A stretch of 64,000 nucleotides of DNA from UBA4582 sp013204195 (GCA_963925735.1 CAWUUH010000005.1:248001-312000), one strand, 5' to 3'; counted from the first letter of the stretch, positions 1-9,022 are shown. The notes: generated from the letters alone by a model not told the origin. Numbers and translations are program-made.

Positions 1-33
1 TGCCTACGAGGCGTTCTGTGAGAACGAGGAACA

Positions 34-75
34 CTAGTTGGGGACGCCTAGTCGGGGACGCCTAGTCGGGGAAGC
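34..75. repeat. 14-bp tandem repeat, three units
   Basis: Three consecutive 14-bp units occupy 34-47, 48-61 and 62-75, based on ctagtcggggacgc with one mismatch in the first and one in the third unit. They lie just downstream of the stop codon of the minus-strand imelysin gene. The sequence is seen directly; no function is evident. It is one of four similar short tandem arrays at gene junctions in this window, with unrelated unit sequences. Confidence 0.85.
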
Positions 76-91
76 CTGATTTGGCGCAGCC

Positions 92-1246
92 TCACGACTT
101 GACTTGCGCGTCTTCCATGGCCTTCGTCATCACGGCGGATAGCGCCTCGATTTGATCTGGCAGGGTCAGCAGTACCAGCCCTAAGCGGGTCTCCTGGACC
201 TCGCTGATCGCCGCCAAGTCGCAGAGATCAGCGGCTTCCCGTAGGTTTTTCTCGAGCTCCGCGACGGCATCGGCAGCCAATGGTGAAAGAACCTTGCCGA
301 GGTTGATGGGTGCAAAGAAAATCTGATTCAGGCCGTTAACCTTGCCCTTTAGCGCAGCCCCCGTGCTGTGGCTGTAGATGCCGTGGCCTTCGCCAGGAAT
401 TAATAAGCGATTTGCTTCTGTTATGGCGAGTCGTGCCGTTTGCAGGCTGGCTGCCAGCAGCCGATCTACCTCGCTCGTGAGGATAATTCCCGCCTCATCG
501 ACAGCGGACTCTGTGGACTCTGTCGGCCAATGGTCCAAGTCCAGCGTGATCTGCGTTGTGATCATGTCTAGGACCAGACGCCGTCGTACAATGATTTCAT
601 TGGCATTGGTCTGGGCGTCAGCCGTTGTCTCAACGCTGGGACTCGCAAGGGTCGAGACCAGAAAATCTGCCGAGTCACGATCAAAAATAAGATATTCAAG
701 TGCGTGGAATCCTAGGCTGACCTCGCTTGAGTCCGTGAAACCATTCTGCTCTCGTAAAGACTCAGGTGTAATCGTCACTGTCAGGTCACTGATCAGGCCG
801 CTGTCAGGGTAAGCCGGCAGTGTGTCCAGGTACCCGGGTTCGATGGGCCAGGCATCGATTTGATAGAGCAGTGGTGCCAGGGAGTCGACCAAGGGCTCAA
901 TCAGCGGTTTGGCGAAAGGGAGCGTCGCAAGGTCGATGAATGCTAAGTGGGCATTGCGCCACGCTGCTTGGGCGGTCTGCTGGTGTTGGCTGTCGGGCAC
1001 CAGCAGCAACTCATCGATGGAGCGTCGCAGGGACTCAGCATCCAGTATTAACCGCTGGTGCCGTTCAATGCGCAATGCCGTGAGTGCGGCGAGGCTTGCC
1101 TTGATGTTGGCCGTATCAATGTCGGTGGGTATAACGGCTGGGCCGGGGTCAGAGCAGGCACTCAGCAGCAGCGCCAGGCCAATGAGGAGACTTCTGGTGG
1201 TTGCTCTGACGGCAAAGGTCAGTCGCGTAAGGAGATGATTGACCAT
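92..1246 (-). CDS. Imelysin-family (peptidase M75-like) lipoprotein
   Basis: 384-residue protein with a basic N-terminus, a hydrophobic stretch and a lipobox ending LLLSAC (Cys about residue 31), so it is probably a lipoprotein; Ser at +2 favours the outer membrane. The imelysin signature GxHxxE is visible as GFHALEYLIF in the middle of the protein. Family members are periplasmic or surface proteins linked to iron uptake, but the biochemical role of most is unsettled and peptidase activity is doubtful. The ATG lies 28 bp inside the end of the upstream HAD phosphatase gene with an AAGG element about 6 bases before it, suggesting translational coupling. No ferrous transporter or haem receptor gene is adjacent, so an iron role here is inference only. 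Confidence 0.8.
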   Translation of the reverse strand: MVNHLLTRLTFAVRATTRSLLIGLALLLSACSDPGPAVIPTDIDTANIKASLAALTALRIERHQRLILDAESLRRSIDELLLVPDSQHQQTAQAAWRNAHLAFIDLATLPFAKPLIEPLVDSLAPLLYQIDAWPIEPGYLDTLPAYPDSGLISDLTVTITPESLREQNGFTDSSEVSLGFHALEYLIFDRDSADFLVSTLASPSVETTADAQTNANEIIVRRRLVLDMITTQITLDLDHWPTESTESAVDEAGIILTSEVDRLLAASLQTARLAITEANRLLIPGEGHGIYSHSTGAALKGKVNGLNQIFFAPINLGKVLSPLAADAVAELEKNLREAADLCDLAAISEVQETRLGLVLLTLPDQIEALSAVMTKAMEDAQVKS

Positions 1247-1875
1247 TGGCGCCTTTCTGCGATTTCGCGTAAACGTGGATCTGGATCGACGGCGACAGGG
1301 TAGTCGACCAGCTCCAGCAGGGGTAAGTCGTTCGCAGAATCAGAATAAAAATAACTGCCTTTCAGGTCAAACTCTGTTCCTGCCAGCCAGGCTTGCAAGC
1401 GGGTAACCTTACCGGGACCAAAACTGGGGGTGCCGACTATTTCGCCGGTGTAGCGGTCGCCAATCCGCTCAGGTATTGGCGCGATCAGCTCGTCAATGCC
1501 GAGGAGCGCGACAATGGGTTCGGTGATGAATTCCAACGTCGCTGTGATCACCAGCAGCTTGTCTCCGCGACCGCGGTGATGCTCGATCAGGGCGCTGGCC
1601 TGAGTCAGCAGCAGAGGCTGAATAAAATCCCGCACAAACTCAGCACGCAAAGCGCAGAGGTGGTCAACAGTGTGTTCTGTTAAAGCACGGCAGGCAAAGC
1701 GCAGGTAGGCGTGAACATCGAGCTCGCCGCGCTTGTATTGGCCATAGAAAGCATCATTCTTCTGGCGATGAGAGACTTCATCAACGAGTCCCTTGCTGAT
1801 TAAAAACTCCCCCCAAGCGTGATCGCTATCACCGGAAATCAAGGTTTCATCCAGATCAAATATTGCCAAAGCCAA
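1219..1875 (-). CDS. HAD-IB family phosphatase (possible histidinol-phosphatase)
   Basis: 218-residue soluble HAD hydrolase of subclass IB (SerB/CicA-like). The nucleophile motif FDLDETLISGDSD lies at the N-terminus, followed by the VITAT motif II and the C-terminal YSDSANDLP motif that holds the Mg-binding aspartates. The start is TTG at 1875, preceded on the minus strand by a strong AAGGAG at good spacing; no ATG fits the family N-terminus. The homologue at this position beside rppH in Pseudomonas is, as far as I recall, the histidinol-phosphate phosphatase; that assignment is transferred by synteny and not provable from sequence. It is divergent from rppH and overlaps the imelysin lipoprotein gene downstream. 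Confidence 0.8.
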   Translation of the reverse strand: MALAIFDLDETLISGDSDHAWGEFLISKGLVDEVSHRQKNDAFYGQYKRGELDVHAYLRFACRALTEHTVDHLCALRAEFVRDFIQPLLLTQASALIEHHRGRGDKLLVITATLEFITEPIVALLGIDELIAPIPERIGDRYTGEIVGTPSFGPGKVTRLQAWLAGTEFDLKGSYFYSDSANDLPLLELVDYPVAVDPDPRLREIAERRQWSIISLRD

Positions 1876-2019
1876 TGTCTTGTCTCCTTACCTGCGCATC
1901 GGCCAGCAGTTTACCGTGAATCTGCTGTCCGCGGCAGGGTAATTCAGTCCGCTGATTGCCCAATGGTCGAGATTCAGACACAATAAATGTCCGTTAATGG
2001 GTGAATCAGGGTTTCCCAA

Positions 2020-2499
2020 TTGATAGATGCAGATGGATACCGGCCCAATGTCGGAATAATTGTTGCTAATAGTCGTGGCCAGGTACTCTGGGCCAGGCGA
2101 GTTGGTCAGCAGGCGTGGCAGTTTCCGCAGGGTGGCATTCAGGAGCGGGAGTCACCTGAAGACGCGCTTTTTCGGGAGTTAAAGGAAGAAATTGGCCTGG
2201 GCCCTGACCAAGTGGAGATTTTGGGTTGCACGCGCGGCTGGCTGCGTTACAAACTGCCGAAGCGCTTGTTGCGACACAAGACCAGTCATTTTGTGGGACA
2301 AAAACAGAAATGGTTTTTGTTGAAAATGCTGGCGGAAGATCAATCTGTGTCATTCGCTCACTCAGAGACCCCGGAATTCGATTTTTGGCAGTGGGTGACC
2401 TATTGGTATCCGCTGGGGCAGGTTGTGGAGTTTAAAAAAGATGTTTATCGCCGGGCGATGAAGGAGCTGGTGCCACACTTGTCGCGATGTTCGTCTTAA
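2020..2499 (+). CDS. rppH: RNA pyrophosphohydrolase RppH
   Basis: 159-residue Nudix hydrolase that removes pyrophosphate from the 5' end of triphosphorylated mRNA, opening it to RNase E decay. The complete Nudix box runs from GGIQERES to REL.EEIGL near residues 38-60, and the N-terminus IDADGYRPNVGII aligns with enteric RppH. The start codon is TTG at 2020 (codons ttg ata gat gca); an AGGG lies about 8 bases upstream and no ATG could supply the conserved N-terminus. ptsP follows after 48 bp in the same direction, the order found in many gammaproteobacteria. Length is normal for the family. Confidence 0.95.
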   Translation: MIDADGYRPNVGIIVANSRGQVLWARRVGQQAWQFPQGGIQERESPEDALFRELKEEIGLGPDQVEILGCTRGWLRYKLPKRLLRHKTSHFVGQKQKWFLLKMLAEDQSVSFAHSETPEFDFWQWVTYWYPLGQVVEFKKDVYRRAMKELVPHLSRCSS

Positions 2500-2547
2500 G
2501 ATACGACATTAATTCTCACGATCTACTCAGCTATTTCCGGATCTGCA

Positions 2548-4821
2548 ATGCTTGAAATTCTCCGCAGGGTAATACAGGAAGTCAACAAGGCTCGTGACCT
2601 GACGACGGCCCTGGAAATTATCGTGGATCGTATTCAGGAAGCGATGGGAACCCAGGTGTGCAGCGTATATCTGCTGAATGAAGAGCGCGATAAATATGTA
2701 TTTATGGCGACTCGAGGCCTGAACCAAAGTGCGGTTGGTAAAGTGACTCTGGCCCTCGGCGAAGGTCTGGTGGGATATGTTGGCGAGCGGGCAGAACCGG
2801 TGAATCTTGAAAATGCGCCTCAGCATCGGCGCTATCACTACCTCGAAGAAGTGGGCGAAGAGCCTTTCAATGCTTTCCTTGGCGTACCGATTATCCATCA
2901 CCGGCGGGTGCTCGGCGTGCTGGTGGTCCAGCAACGTCTGGCACGGCGCTATGACGAAAGTGAGGAAGCGTTCCTCATTACCTTGTCGGCCCAGTTGGCT
3001 GGTGTCATCGCTCACGCGCGGGCGACAGGCTCATTGGCCTTGACCGGGTCTGTGCAGGCGGTACCGGCCAGTCGTTTTCAAGGCAAAGCAGGGGCGCCGG
3101 GCGTCGCCATCGGTACTGCTATCGTCATTTATCCCGAGGCTGAACTGCATACGGTGCCGGATCGGTTGACAGCGAATCCGGCAGCTGAAACCGCGTTGTT
3201 TCAGCTGGCGATTCATGAGACCCGTGCTGAAATTCGCGCCATGAGCGATAAGCTTTCAGACCGATTGCGACCGGAAGACCTGGGTTTGTTTGAGGCTTAC
3301 CTACATATGTTAGATGACACCGCCATCACCGGTGAGGTCATTGAATTAATTGAAGCCGGACAATGGGCTCAAGGTGCTTTAAGGACGATCATCGAGTCTC
3401 ACGTGGCCAGCTTTCAGGCGATGGAAGATGCTTACTTGCGTGAGCGTGGCACAGATGTGCTGGACCTGGGGCGCCGAGTGCTGGCGAAATTGCAACGGGG
3501 TGAAGATCGACAGTATGTCTATCCGCCCAATACCATTCTGGTGGGCGAGGAATTAACGCCAGCCATGTTTGCTGACGTCCCTCGAGACCGACTACTCGGC
3601 TTGGTGTCAGTGAAGGGCTCGGGGAGTTCCCATGTGGCCATTCTGGCCAAGGCCATGGGCATACCCACGGTGATGGGTGTCGAAGACTTGCCCATTCACT
3701 TGCTGGAATCAAAGCCCCTGATCGTCGATGGCTTTGAGGGTTGTGTGATCACCCATCCGAGTGCCGATCAAATCACCTTCTATAACGATTTGAAGCTGGA
3801 TGAAGATGCGCTGACCGAGGGGTTGGAGGAACTCAAAGATCAACCGTGCGTCAGTCTCGACGGGCATCGAGTCCGTCTCTGGGTGAATACCGGTTTGATG
3901 TCTGATGCGTCTCGTTCGCTCGATAGAGGCGCCGAGGGTGTTGGCTTGTACCGCACCGAAGTGCACTTCATGATGAATGATCGGTTTCCCACTGAGGAAG
4001 AACAAAAAGTCATCTATCGAGAGCACCTGAAGGCCTTTGCGCCGCGGAATGTGACGATGCGAACCCTGGATATTGGCGGTGACAAGGCGCTGAGTTATTT
4101 CCCGATTCAGGAAGAGAATCCCTTCCTCGGCTGGCGGGGTATCCGTGTGACCCTGGATCACCCGGAGATTTTTCTGTCTCAGGTGCGGGCTATGATTCGT
4201 GCCAATGAGGGCGTAGACGCGTACCTGCGGATCATGTTGCCTATGGTCAGTAGTGTGACGGAAGTGGATGAAGCCAAGCGTCTGATCGATCAGTGCTATG
4301 CGGAAATCATCGAGGATGGCGCCAAGGTGGCGATGCCGGCTGTTGGCGTCATGATCGAGGTGCCCGCTGCGGTTTATCAGGCAAGAGATATCATCAAGCG
4401 GGTAGATTTCTTGTCAGTGGGTAGTAACGACCTGATCCAATACATGCTCGCGGTGGACCGGAATAACTCTCGGGTCGCTGAACTCTATCAGGAATTTCAT
4501 CCGGCGGTGTTGCATGCCTTAAAACATGTTGTTGATGCGGCCCATGCGGAAAACAAGCCACTGGGAATTTGTGGCGAGATGGCAGGTAATCCGGCCGCTG
4601 CAATTCTGCTGATGGCCATGGGTTATGACGTGTTGTCCATGAACTCGAATAACCTGTTGCCGGTGAAGTGGGCAATCAGAAGTTTTGAACTGACGCATGC
4701 GCAGCAGATGTTGGCGCAGGTCTTGAGGATGGACAATGCCCCGGACATCAAAACCTATGTGGATGAGCAGATGCGCAAAGCGGGCCTGGGACGTATTGTC
4801 AGGACGCGACCGCCTCAATAG
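2548..4821 (+). CDS. ptsP: PTS-Ntr enzyme I (PEP-protein phosphotransferase PtsP)
   Basis: 757-residue EI-Ntr of the nitrogen-related phosphotransferase system. An N-terminal GAF domain (about 1-160) senses nitrogen status, followed by the PEP-utilising N-domain, the phospho-histidine swivel domain with the motif GSGSSHVAILAKAMG (His about 362), and the C-terminal PEP-binding barrel containing VGSNDLIQY and GICGEMAG. It passes phosphate from PEP to NPr (PtsO) and on to PtsN, controlling metabolism and potassium and nitrogen responses. ptsO and ptsN are not in this window. The gene ends 23 bp inside the convergent TANGO2-like gene, leaving no room for a separate terminator. Confidence 0.97.
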   Translation: MLEILRRVIQEVNKARDLTTALEIIVDRIQEAMGTQVCSVYLLNEERDKYVFMATRGLNQSAVGKVTLALGEGLVGYVGERAEPVNLENAPQHRRYHYLEEVGEEPFNAFLGVPIIHHRRVLGVLVVQQRLARRYDESEEAFLITLSAQLAGVIAHARATGSLALTGSVQAVPASRFQGKAGAPGVAIGTAIVIYPEAELHTVPDRLTANPAAETALFQLAIHETRAEIRAMSDKLSDRLRPEDLGLFEAYLHMLDDTAITGEVIELIEAGQWAQGALRTIIESHVASFQAMEDAYLRERGTDVLDLGRRVLAKLQRGEDRQYVYPPNTILVGEELTPAMFADVPRDRLLGLVSVKGSGSSHVAILAKAMGIPTVMGVEDLPIHLLESKPLIVDGFEGCVITHPSADQITFYNDLKLDEDALTEGLEELKDQPCVSLDGHRVRLWVNTGLMSDASRSLDRGAEGVGLYRTEVHFMMNDRFPTEEEQKVIYREHLKAFAPRNVTMRTLDIGGDKALSYFPIQEENPFLGWRGIRVTLDHPEIFLSQVRAMIRANEGVDAYLRIMLPMVSSVTEVDEAKRLIDQCYAEIIEDGAKVAMPAVGVMIEVPAAVYQARDIIKRVDFLSVGSNDLIQYMLAVDRNNSRVAELYQEFHPAVLHALKHVVDAAHAENKPLGICGEMAGNPAAAILLMAMGYDVLSMNSNNLLPVKWAIRSFELTHAQQMLAQVLRMDNAPDIKTYVDEQMRKAGLGRIVRTRPPQ

Positions 4822-5527
4822 GCAGGTTGAAGCTGCGTCGACCAGCCGGCTCGCCATTGGGCAGAAAAGACCTTTCCTCAAAGTAAATGTCAGCCTGCTG
4901 GCTGACCTTGACGAGGGTTGAGGCGCTGGTGCCGTAAGTGTCGGATTGGATAAAACCTGCAGAAAAGGCGAGTTGGTCGCCGCGATCAGCCAACAGCGAG
5001 AATAGCGCCTCATTGTCAAAGTTCCCATGCCCAAGCGCTCGAAGTTGCTCTCGACCTCGACTGACTTTTGGCCAATCACAGTCGAGCAACTGATTGCTGA
5101 GACCGTAGCAGCCGGGTTTGAGAAGCTGTGCCTCGGGTTGCCGATTACTGTAGTAGTAGACATCCTGACCATCAGCAATGATCAGGTTAAAACCTCTGAA
5201 TTCATTGGCAATAGGCATGATGCGAGCCAAATAATCGGTGCAGGACTCGGTCGATCTTAAAAAATCGGCTGTCAGGGCGCCGCGACTCCGTGGTGGCACT
5301 GGCTCCAGGGGTGATTCGCGAAAATTAGTGACGGCCGCAAAGCGTCCGCCACGGGTGACGCCGAGCCAGGTGCCGCCGGCTTGGAGGTCTCGCCCGCCAA
5401 GAATATGAGGCTCATCCCTCCAGAAAGCCGGACGCTCAGTGGGTCGAGCGTAGAATTCATCTCGATTAGCGGCGACCACCAGGCGATAACGTGCATCAGG
5501 TGAAATGGAAAATAAAATCAAACACAT
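4799..5527 (-). CDS. NRDE / TANGO2-family protein
   Basis: 242-residue protein opening with MCLILF, the conserved start of the TANGO2 family, and carrying the name-giving NRDE motif within AANRDEFYARPT, then GGTWLGV and VTNFR. The reading frame is open further upstream to 5599, but the family N-terminus places the start at the ATG at 5527. Residue Cys2 is exposed once Met is removed, as in Ntn-hydrolase-like proteins. Eukaryotic TANGO2 has been linked to haem trafficking and lipid metabolism; the bacterial role is not established. It converges on ptsP with a 23-bp overlap. Confidence 0.85.
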   Translation of the reverse strand: MCLILFSISPDARYRLVVAANRDEFYARPTERPAFWRDEPHILGGRDLQAGGTWLGVTRGGRFAAVTNFRESPLEPVPPRSRGALTADFLRSTESCTDYLARIMPIANEFRGFNLIIADGQDVYYYSNRQPEAQLLKPGCYGLSNQLLDCDWPKVSRGREQLRALGHGNFDNEALFSLLADRGDQLAFSAGFIQSDTYGTSASTLVKVSQQADIYFEERSFLPNGEPAGRRSFNLPIEAVAS

Positions 5528-5619
5528 GGGTTTTTGGCGCCGGAATCGAAATTGGAAGTTTATCATCTCGCTGTGTTGCTGGATAATGCAGAGTCTCAAT
5601 TAGCCGAATAGTCGTCTTT

Positions 5620-6402
5620 ATGTGGCATTATCCTGTACTAGACCCGGTACTGATCAGTATTGGACCCGTGAGCATTCATTGGTATGCCTTGAGTTACCTG
5701 GTGGGTATTAGCTTGGTGTGGTGGTCGCTGGGCCAACGGGCTCGAGCCCAGGCGCTGGCATGGAACGACGAGCAAATCTCCGACATGATTTTCTACGGCG
5801 TGTTCGGGGTTATTCTCGGTGGGCGAGTGGGCTATATGTTTTTCTATGGCTGGCAAAACCTTGCGGCCGATCCGCTGAGTCTGTTCCGAGTCTGGGAGGG
5901 CGGTATGTCCTTTCATGGTGGTTTGCTCGGCGTGCTCGTGGCGATGTATTTTTATGGCCGGCAACAGGGCCGCGGATTTATTGGCGTCACTGACTATATC
6001 GCGCCCAGCGTTCCGATCGCGTTGGGTTGTGGCAGGATAGGTAACTTTATTAATGGTGAATTGCCGGGGCGAGTGACCGAGGTTCCTTGGGCTGCGATCT
6101 ATCCCGGTGAAGTCCTCGGGCGGCATCCCTCGAGTCTGTATCAAGCATTTTCCGAGGGTGTCGTATTGTTCACGATTATGTGGCTGTTCAGTCGACGCTC
6201 GCGACCGCCGTTGGCGATTTCCGGCATGTTTTTGATTGCTTACGGTAGTTTGCGGTTTATTACGGAATTTTTCCGGGAACCTGACCGACACTTGATGTTT
6301 ATTGCCTTCGATTGGATGACAATGGGGCAACTGTTGTCGATGCCGATGATTGCGCTGGGCGTAAGTTTTCTGTTTTACAGCTATCACAAAGAGACTGTCT
6401 GA
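5620..6402 (+). CDS. lgt: Prolipoprotein diacylglyceryl transferase Lgt
   Basis: 260-residue inner-membrane enzyme with seven predicted hydrophobic segments. It transfers diacylglycerol from phosphatidylglycerol to the lipobox cysteine of prolipoproteins, the first step of lipoprotein maturation. The Lgt signature GRIGNFINGELPGR is present, and the N-terminal GPVSIHWYALSYL and the HGGLLG loop match the family. Length and topology are normal. In many relatives thyA follows lgt; here fabV follows after 4-7 bp, suggesting an lgt-fabV transcript. The start ATG at 5620 lies about 90 bp from the divergent TANGO2-like start. Confidence 0.96.
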   Translation: MWHYPVLDPVLISIGPVSIHWYALSYLVGISLVWWSLGQRARAQALAWNDEQISDMIFYGVFGVILGGRVGYMFFYGWQNLAADPLSLFRVWEGGMSFHGGLLGVLVAMYFYGRQQGRGFIGVTDYIAPSVPIALGCGRIGNFINGELPGRVTEVPWAAIYPGEVLGRHPSSLYQAFSEGVVLFTIMWLFSRRSRPPLAISGMFLIAYGSLRFITEFFREPDRHLMFIAFDWMTMGQLLSMPMIALGVSFLFYSYHKETV

Positions 6403-6409
6403 AATAATG

Positions 6410-7603
6410 ATGATAATAAAACCGAGAATTAAAGGCTTTTTATGCACCACCTCGCACCCCCTCGGCTGTGAGGTGGACGTTAAAAATCAGATTGAGCATG
6501 TCAAACAGGCAGGCGTAATTGCCGATGGACCGAAGCGAGTGCTGGTGATCGGCGCATCCGGTGGTTACGGGCTGGCATCGAGGATTACTGCGGCGTTTGG
6601 TTGTGGTGCGGCGACCATTGGGGTGTTTTTTGAGCGCCCGGCGGTGAAAAACCGAACGGCCTCGCCCGGTTGGTATAAATCCGCTGCTTTTACACGCGCG
6701 GCGGAAGATGCTGGACTCTATGCGGCTAACCTGAACGGCGATGCGTTTTCAGCGGAGCTTAAGCAGGCCACTATTGAGTTGATCAAGAAGGATTTGGGTC
6801 AGATTGATATGGTTATTTATTCCCTTGCGGCACCGGCTCGCCAGTTGCCTGACGGTAGTTTGGTTCGAAGCACCCTGAAGCCTATCGGTGAGCCTTTTGA
6901 AGGCGCCACCATCGACCTGAATTCCGGTGAGTTGCGGGCTGTCAGCCTCGAGCCTGCATCCCAGCAGGAAGTGAATGACACGATTAAAGTGATGGGCGGC
7001 GAGGACTGGGAATTGTGGCTGGCCGCACTGCTGGAAGCGGATGTCCTGGCGGAGGGTTGTATCACCACTAATTATACTTACCTTGGCAGCGAAGTGACCT
7101 GGCCGATTTATTACCATGGCACCATCGGCAAAGCCAAAGAGGATCTTGACCGTGCCGCCCTAGCCTTGGCGCAACCATTGAAAAAAATCAATGGCCATGC
7201 CTATGTGGCGGTTATGAAGGGACTGATGACCCAAGCAGCCTCTGCGATCCCGGGCATGTCGATTTACCTGTCCTTACTCTTCAAGGTGATGAAGGCCAAA
7301 GGCACTCATGAGGGTTGCGTCGAGCAGACCACGCGTCTATTCAAGAATATGTTTATGGACTCGGCGTTACAGATAGACGAGTCGGGTCGGTTGCGAATGG
7401 ACGACTGGGAGCTCAGCGAAGACATCCAGACCTTTGTTAAAGCCAACTGGTCAAAGGTGACAGCGGAGAATCTGATGGAAATCAGTGATTTTGCGGGTTA
7501 TCGACAGGCCTTCTTGCAGATGCACGGATTTGATTTTCCGGGTGTCGATTACGCCGCGGAAATCGATCCTGAGGTGCTAATGCCCTTGGCCTTTGGCGAA
7601 TAA
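6410..7603 (+). CDS. fabV: FabV-type enoyl-ACP (trans-2-enoyl-CoA) reductase
   Basis: 397-residue NADH-dependent reductase for the last step of the fatty-acid elongation cycle. The N-terminus MIIKPRIKGFLCTT is diagnostic for FabV, followed by a Rossmann motif GASGGYGLASR and the FabV catalytic pattern Tyr-x8-Lys in YYHGTIGKAK. Two in-frame ATGs (6407, 6410) occur; the second gives the family N-terminus. FabV enzymes are typically insensitive to triclosan, unlike FabI. The gene starts 7 bp after lgt and is probably co-transcribed with it. Whether another enoyl reductase exists elsewhere in the genome cannot be told. Confidence 0.95.
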   Translation: MIIKPRIKGFLCTTSHPLGCEVDVKNQIEHVKQAGVIADGPKRVLVIGASGGYGLASRITAAFGCGAATIGVFFERPAVKNRTASPGWYKSAAFTRAAEDAGLYAANLNGDAFSAELKQATIELIKKDLGQIDMVIYSLAAPARQLPDGSLVRSTLKPIGEPFEGATIDLNSGELRAVSLEPASQQEVNDTIKVMGGEDWELWLAALLEADVLAEGCITTNYTYLGSEVTWPIYYHGTIGKAKEDLDRAALALAQPLKKINGHAYVAVMKGLMTQAASAIPGMSIYLSLLFKVMKAKGTHEGCVEQTTRLFKNMFMDSALQIDESGRLRMDDWELSEDIQTFVKANWSKVTAENLMEISDFAGYRQAFLQMHGFDFPGVDYAAEIDPEVLMPLAFGE

Positions 7604-7668
7604 TTCGCAGCCAGGTACCTTAAGCGCTATCGCACAGGTTATAACGCCGATTGATGGCAAGATCGCGG

Positions 7669-7692
7669 GTCGCGGCCCCTTAGCGCCGCGAC
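7669..7692. repeat. GC-rich inverted repeat upstream of adenylate cyclase gene
   Basis: A perfect 8-bp inverted repeat gtcgcggc / gccgcgac (7669-7676 and 7685-7692) with an 8-base loop lies between fabV and the cyclase gene. No T-run follows on either strand, so it is not a standard intrinsic terminator. It could help terminate lgt-fabV transcripts or act as an operator; neither is shown. Confidence 0.5.
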
Positions 7693-7714
7693 GATACTGG
7701 GTGATCATGGCGTC

Positions 7715-8953
7715 ATGCGCCAGTCGATTGAATCAACCCATTATTTGATCCGAGCGATCTACCTGCCGAGGACCATTGCTTATTGGCTTGCCGCGTTGGT
7801 GACGGCCAGTGATCTTTTTCGCGCCGGCCCCCCGAATCCCAGCGCCCTTGTTTTCCTGTTGTTACTAATTGCCTATCCTCATCTAGCCTATTTTTTCAAT
7901 TGCCGCTATGCCAACTCGGCCTCGGGCGCGCAAGCGTCGCTGCGGATCGATGCGGTGCTGGTGGGCATGTTGGTGGTCGCCAACCAATTTCACTTTCTGG
8001 CGACGGTGAGTTTTGTGACGGCCCTGGTGATGAGCGTTCTGTTTATCGCGGCGATTCGCGGCTTGTGGCTGAACCTGACCCTGCTGGTTGGGACCGCTGT
8101 CGCTGGATACTGGTGGCTAGGCCTGACTAGCGCTGACGTGATGGCGGCCTCTGGGGCTGATGAGAATTTGATCAGAACCTGGTTGAGTGGTCTGTTCATT
8201 GTCATTTACAGCGCTACTGCCGCTGCTCTGGGTTTTAAAGTGAGCCGCCATCTGGGTCAAGGACGTAAACAGCTGGCCGCTTCCCAGATTAAAGTCGAGG
8301 GTCTATCGAAGCGCCTGCAACGGTATGTGTCACCGCAGATTTACCAGGGTATGATTAATGATGATCTTGAAGTCACGCGGCGCCGTTGTCTGAGCGTGTG
8401 TTTTGTGGATATCGAAGGTTTTACTGCATTAATGGATAGCCTGGCTGAAGAGACGGTGACGCGGTTGCTCAATGACTACCTGAATGCCATGGCCGTGGTC
8501 GCTCTCGAGTTTGGCGGTACTATTGATAAGTATATGGGCGACGGCATCATGATATTTTTTGGTGACCCAACGTCGAGGGGGCGGCAAAGTGATGCGCTAG
8601 CCTGTGTTGAGATGGCGCTGGCTATGCGCAACAATCTGGCTGAATTACGTCGATGTTGGCGCGTGGAAGGGATCTATAGTGATATTCATAGCCGTATCGG
8701 GATTCATACCGGTGACTGCGCGGTGGGTAATTTCGGCTCGGCCCAACGTCTGGACTACACTGCAATCGGTAGTACAGTGAATATAGCCAGTCGCCTCGAA
8801 GGCCAGGCCGAGCGCGATGGCATCCTGATTTCCGGTGCAACGTTTGCGCTGGTGGGTACCCACTTGCAATGCAAGGCCGTCGCTAAGATCAAATTACGCG
8901 GTATTCAGCGAGATATGGATGCCTATCAGGTTATCGGTCCTTTGATTGGATAA
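7715..8953 (+). CDS. Membrane-bound class III adenylate cyclase (MASE2-like sensor)
   Basis: 412-residue protein with about five or six N-terminal membrane helices (residues 15-180) resembling a MASE2 sensor, then a class III nucleotidyl cyclase domain. Catalytic residues look intact: metal-binding Asp232 (CFVDIEGFT) and Asp276 (KYMGDGI), purine-specifying Lys272 and Asp347 (DYTAIG), and transition-state Asn356 and Arg360 (VNIASRLE). The Lys/Asp pair predicts ATP rather than GTP as substrate. The product would be cAMP made at the inner membrane in response to an unknown signal. It stands alone between fabV and hemE. Diguanylate cyclase activity is excluded because there is no GGDEF domain. 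Confidence 0.88.
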   Translation: MRQSIESTHYLIRAIYLPRTIAYWLAALVTASDLFRAGPPNPSALVFLLLLIAYPHLAYFFNCRYANSASGAQASLRIDAVLVGMLVVANQFHFLATVSFVTALVMSVLFIAAIRGLWLNLTLLVGTAVAGYWWLGLTSADVMAASGADENLIRTWLSGLFIVIYSATAAALGFKVSRHLGQGRKQLAASQIKVEGLSKRLQRYVSPQIYQGMINDDLEVTRRRCLSVCFVDIEGFTALMDSLAEETVTRLLNDYLNAMAVVALEFGGTIDKYMGDGIMIFFGDPTSRGRQSDALACVEMALAMRNNLAELRRCWRVEGIYSDIHSRIGIHTGDCAVGNFGSAQRLDYTAIGSTVNIASRLEGQAERDGILISGATFALVGTHLQCKAVAKIKLRGIQRDMDAYQVIGPLIG

Positions 8954-9022
8954 CTCGCTCCTGATTAAAGATCCTAGTAAGGTAATCCTCGCCAAGCTGA
9001 TCCATAGTTATCGACCTTGCTG

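Noticed and set aside
5638..6450. Open frame of 270 codons on the minus strand opposite lgt
   Set aside because: It is the antisense of lgt, with no recognisable domain, skewed composition and no ribosome-binding site. lgt has family signatures.
7669..7692. Terminator after fabV
   Set aside because: The hairpin has no following T-run, so it is listed only as an inverted repeat.
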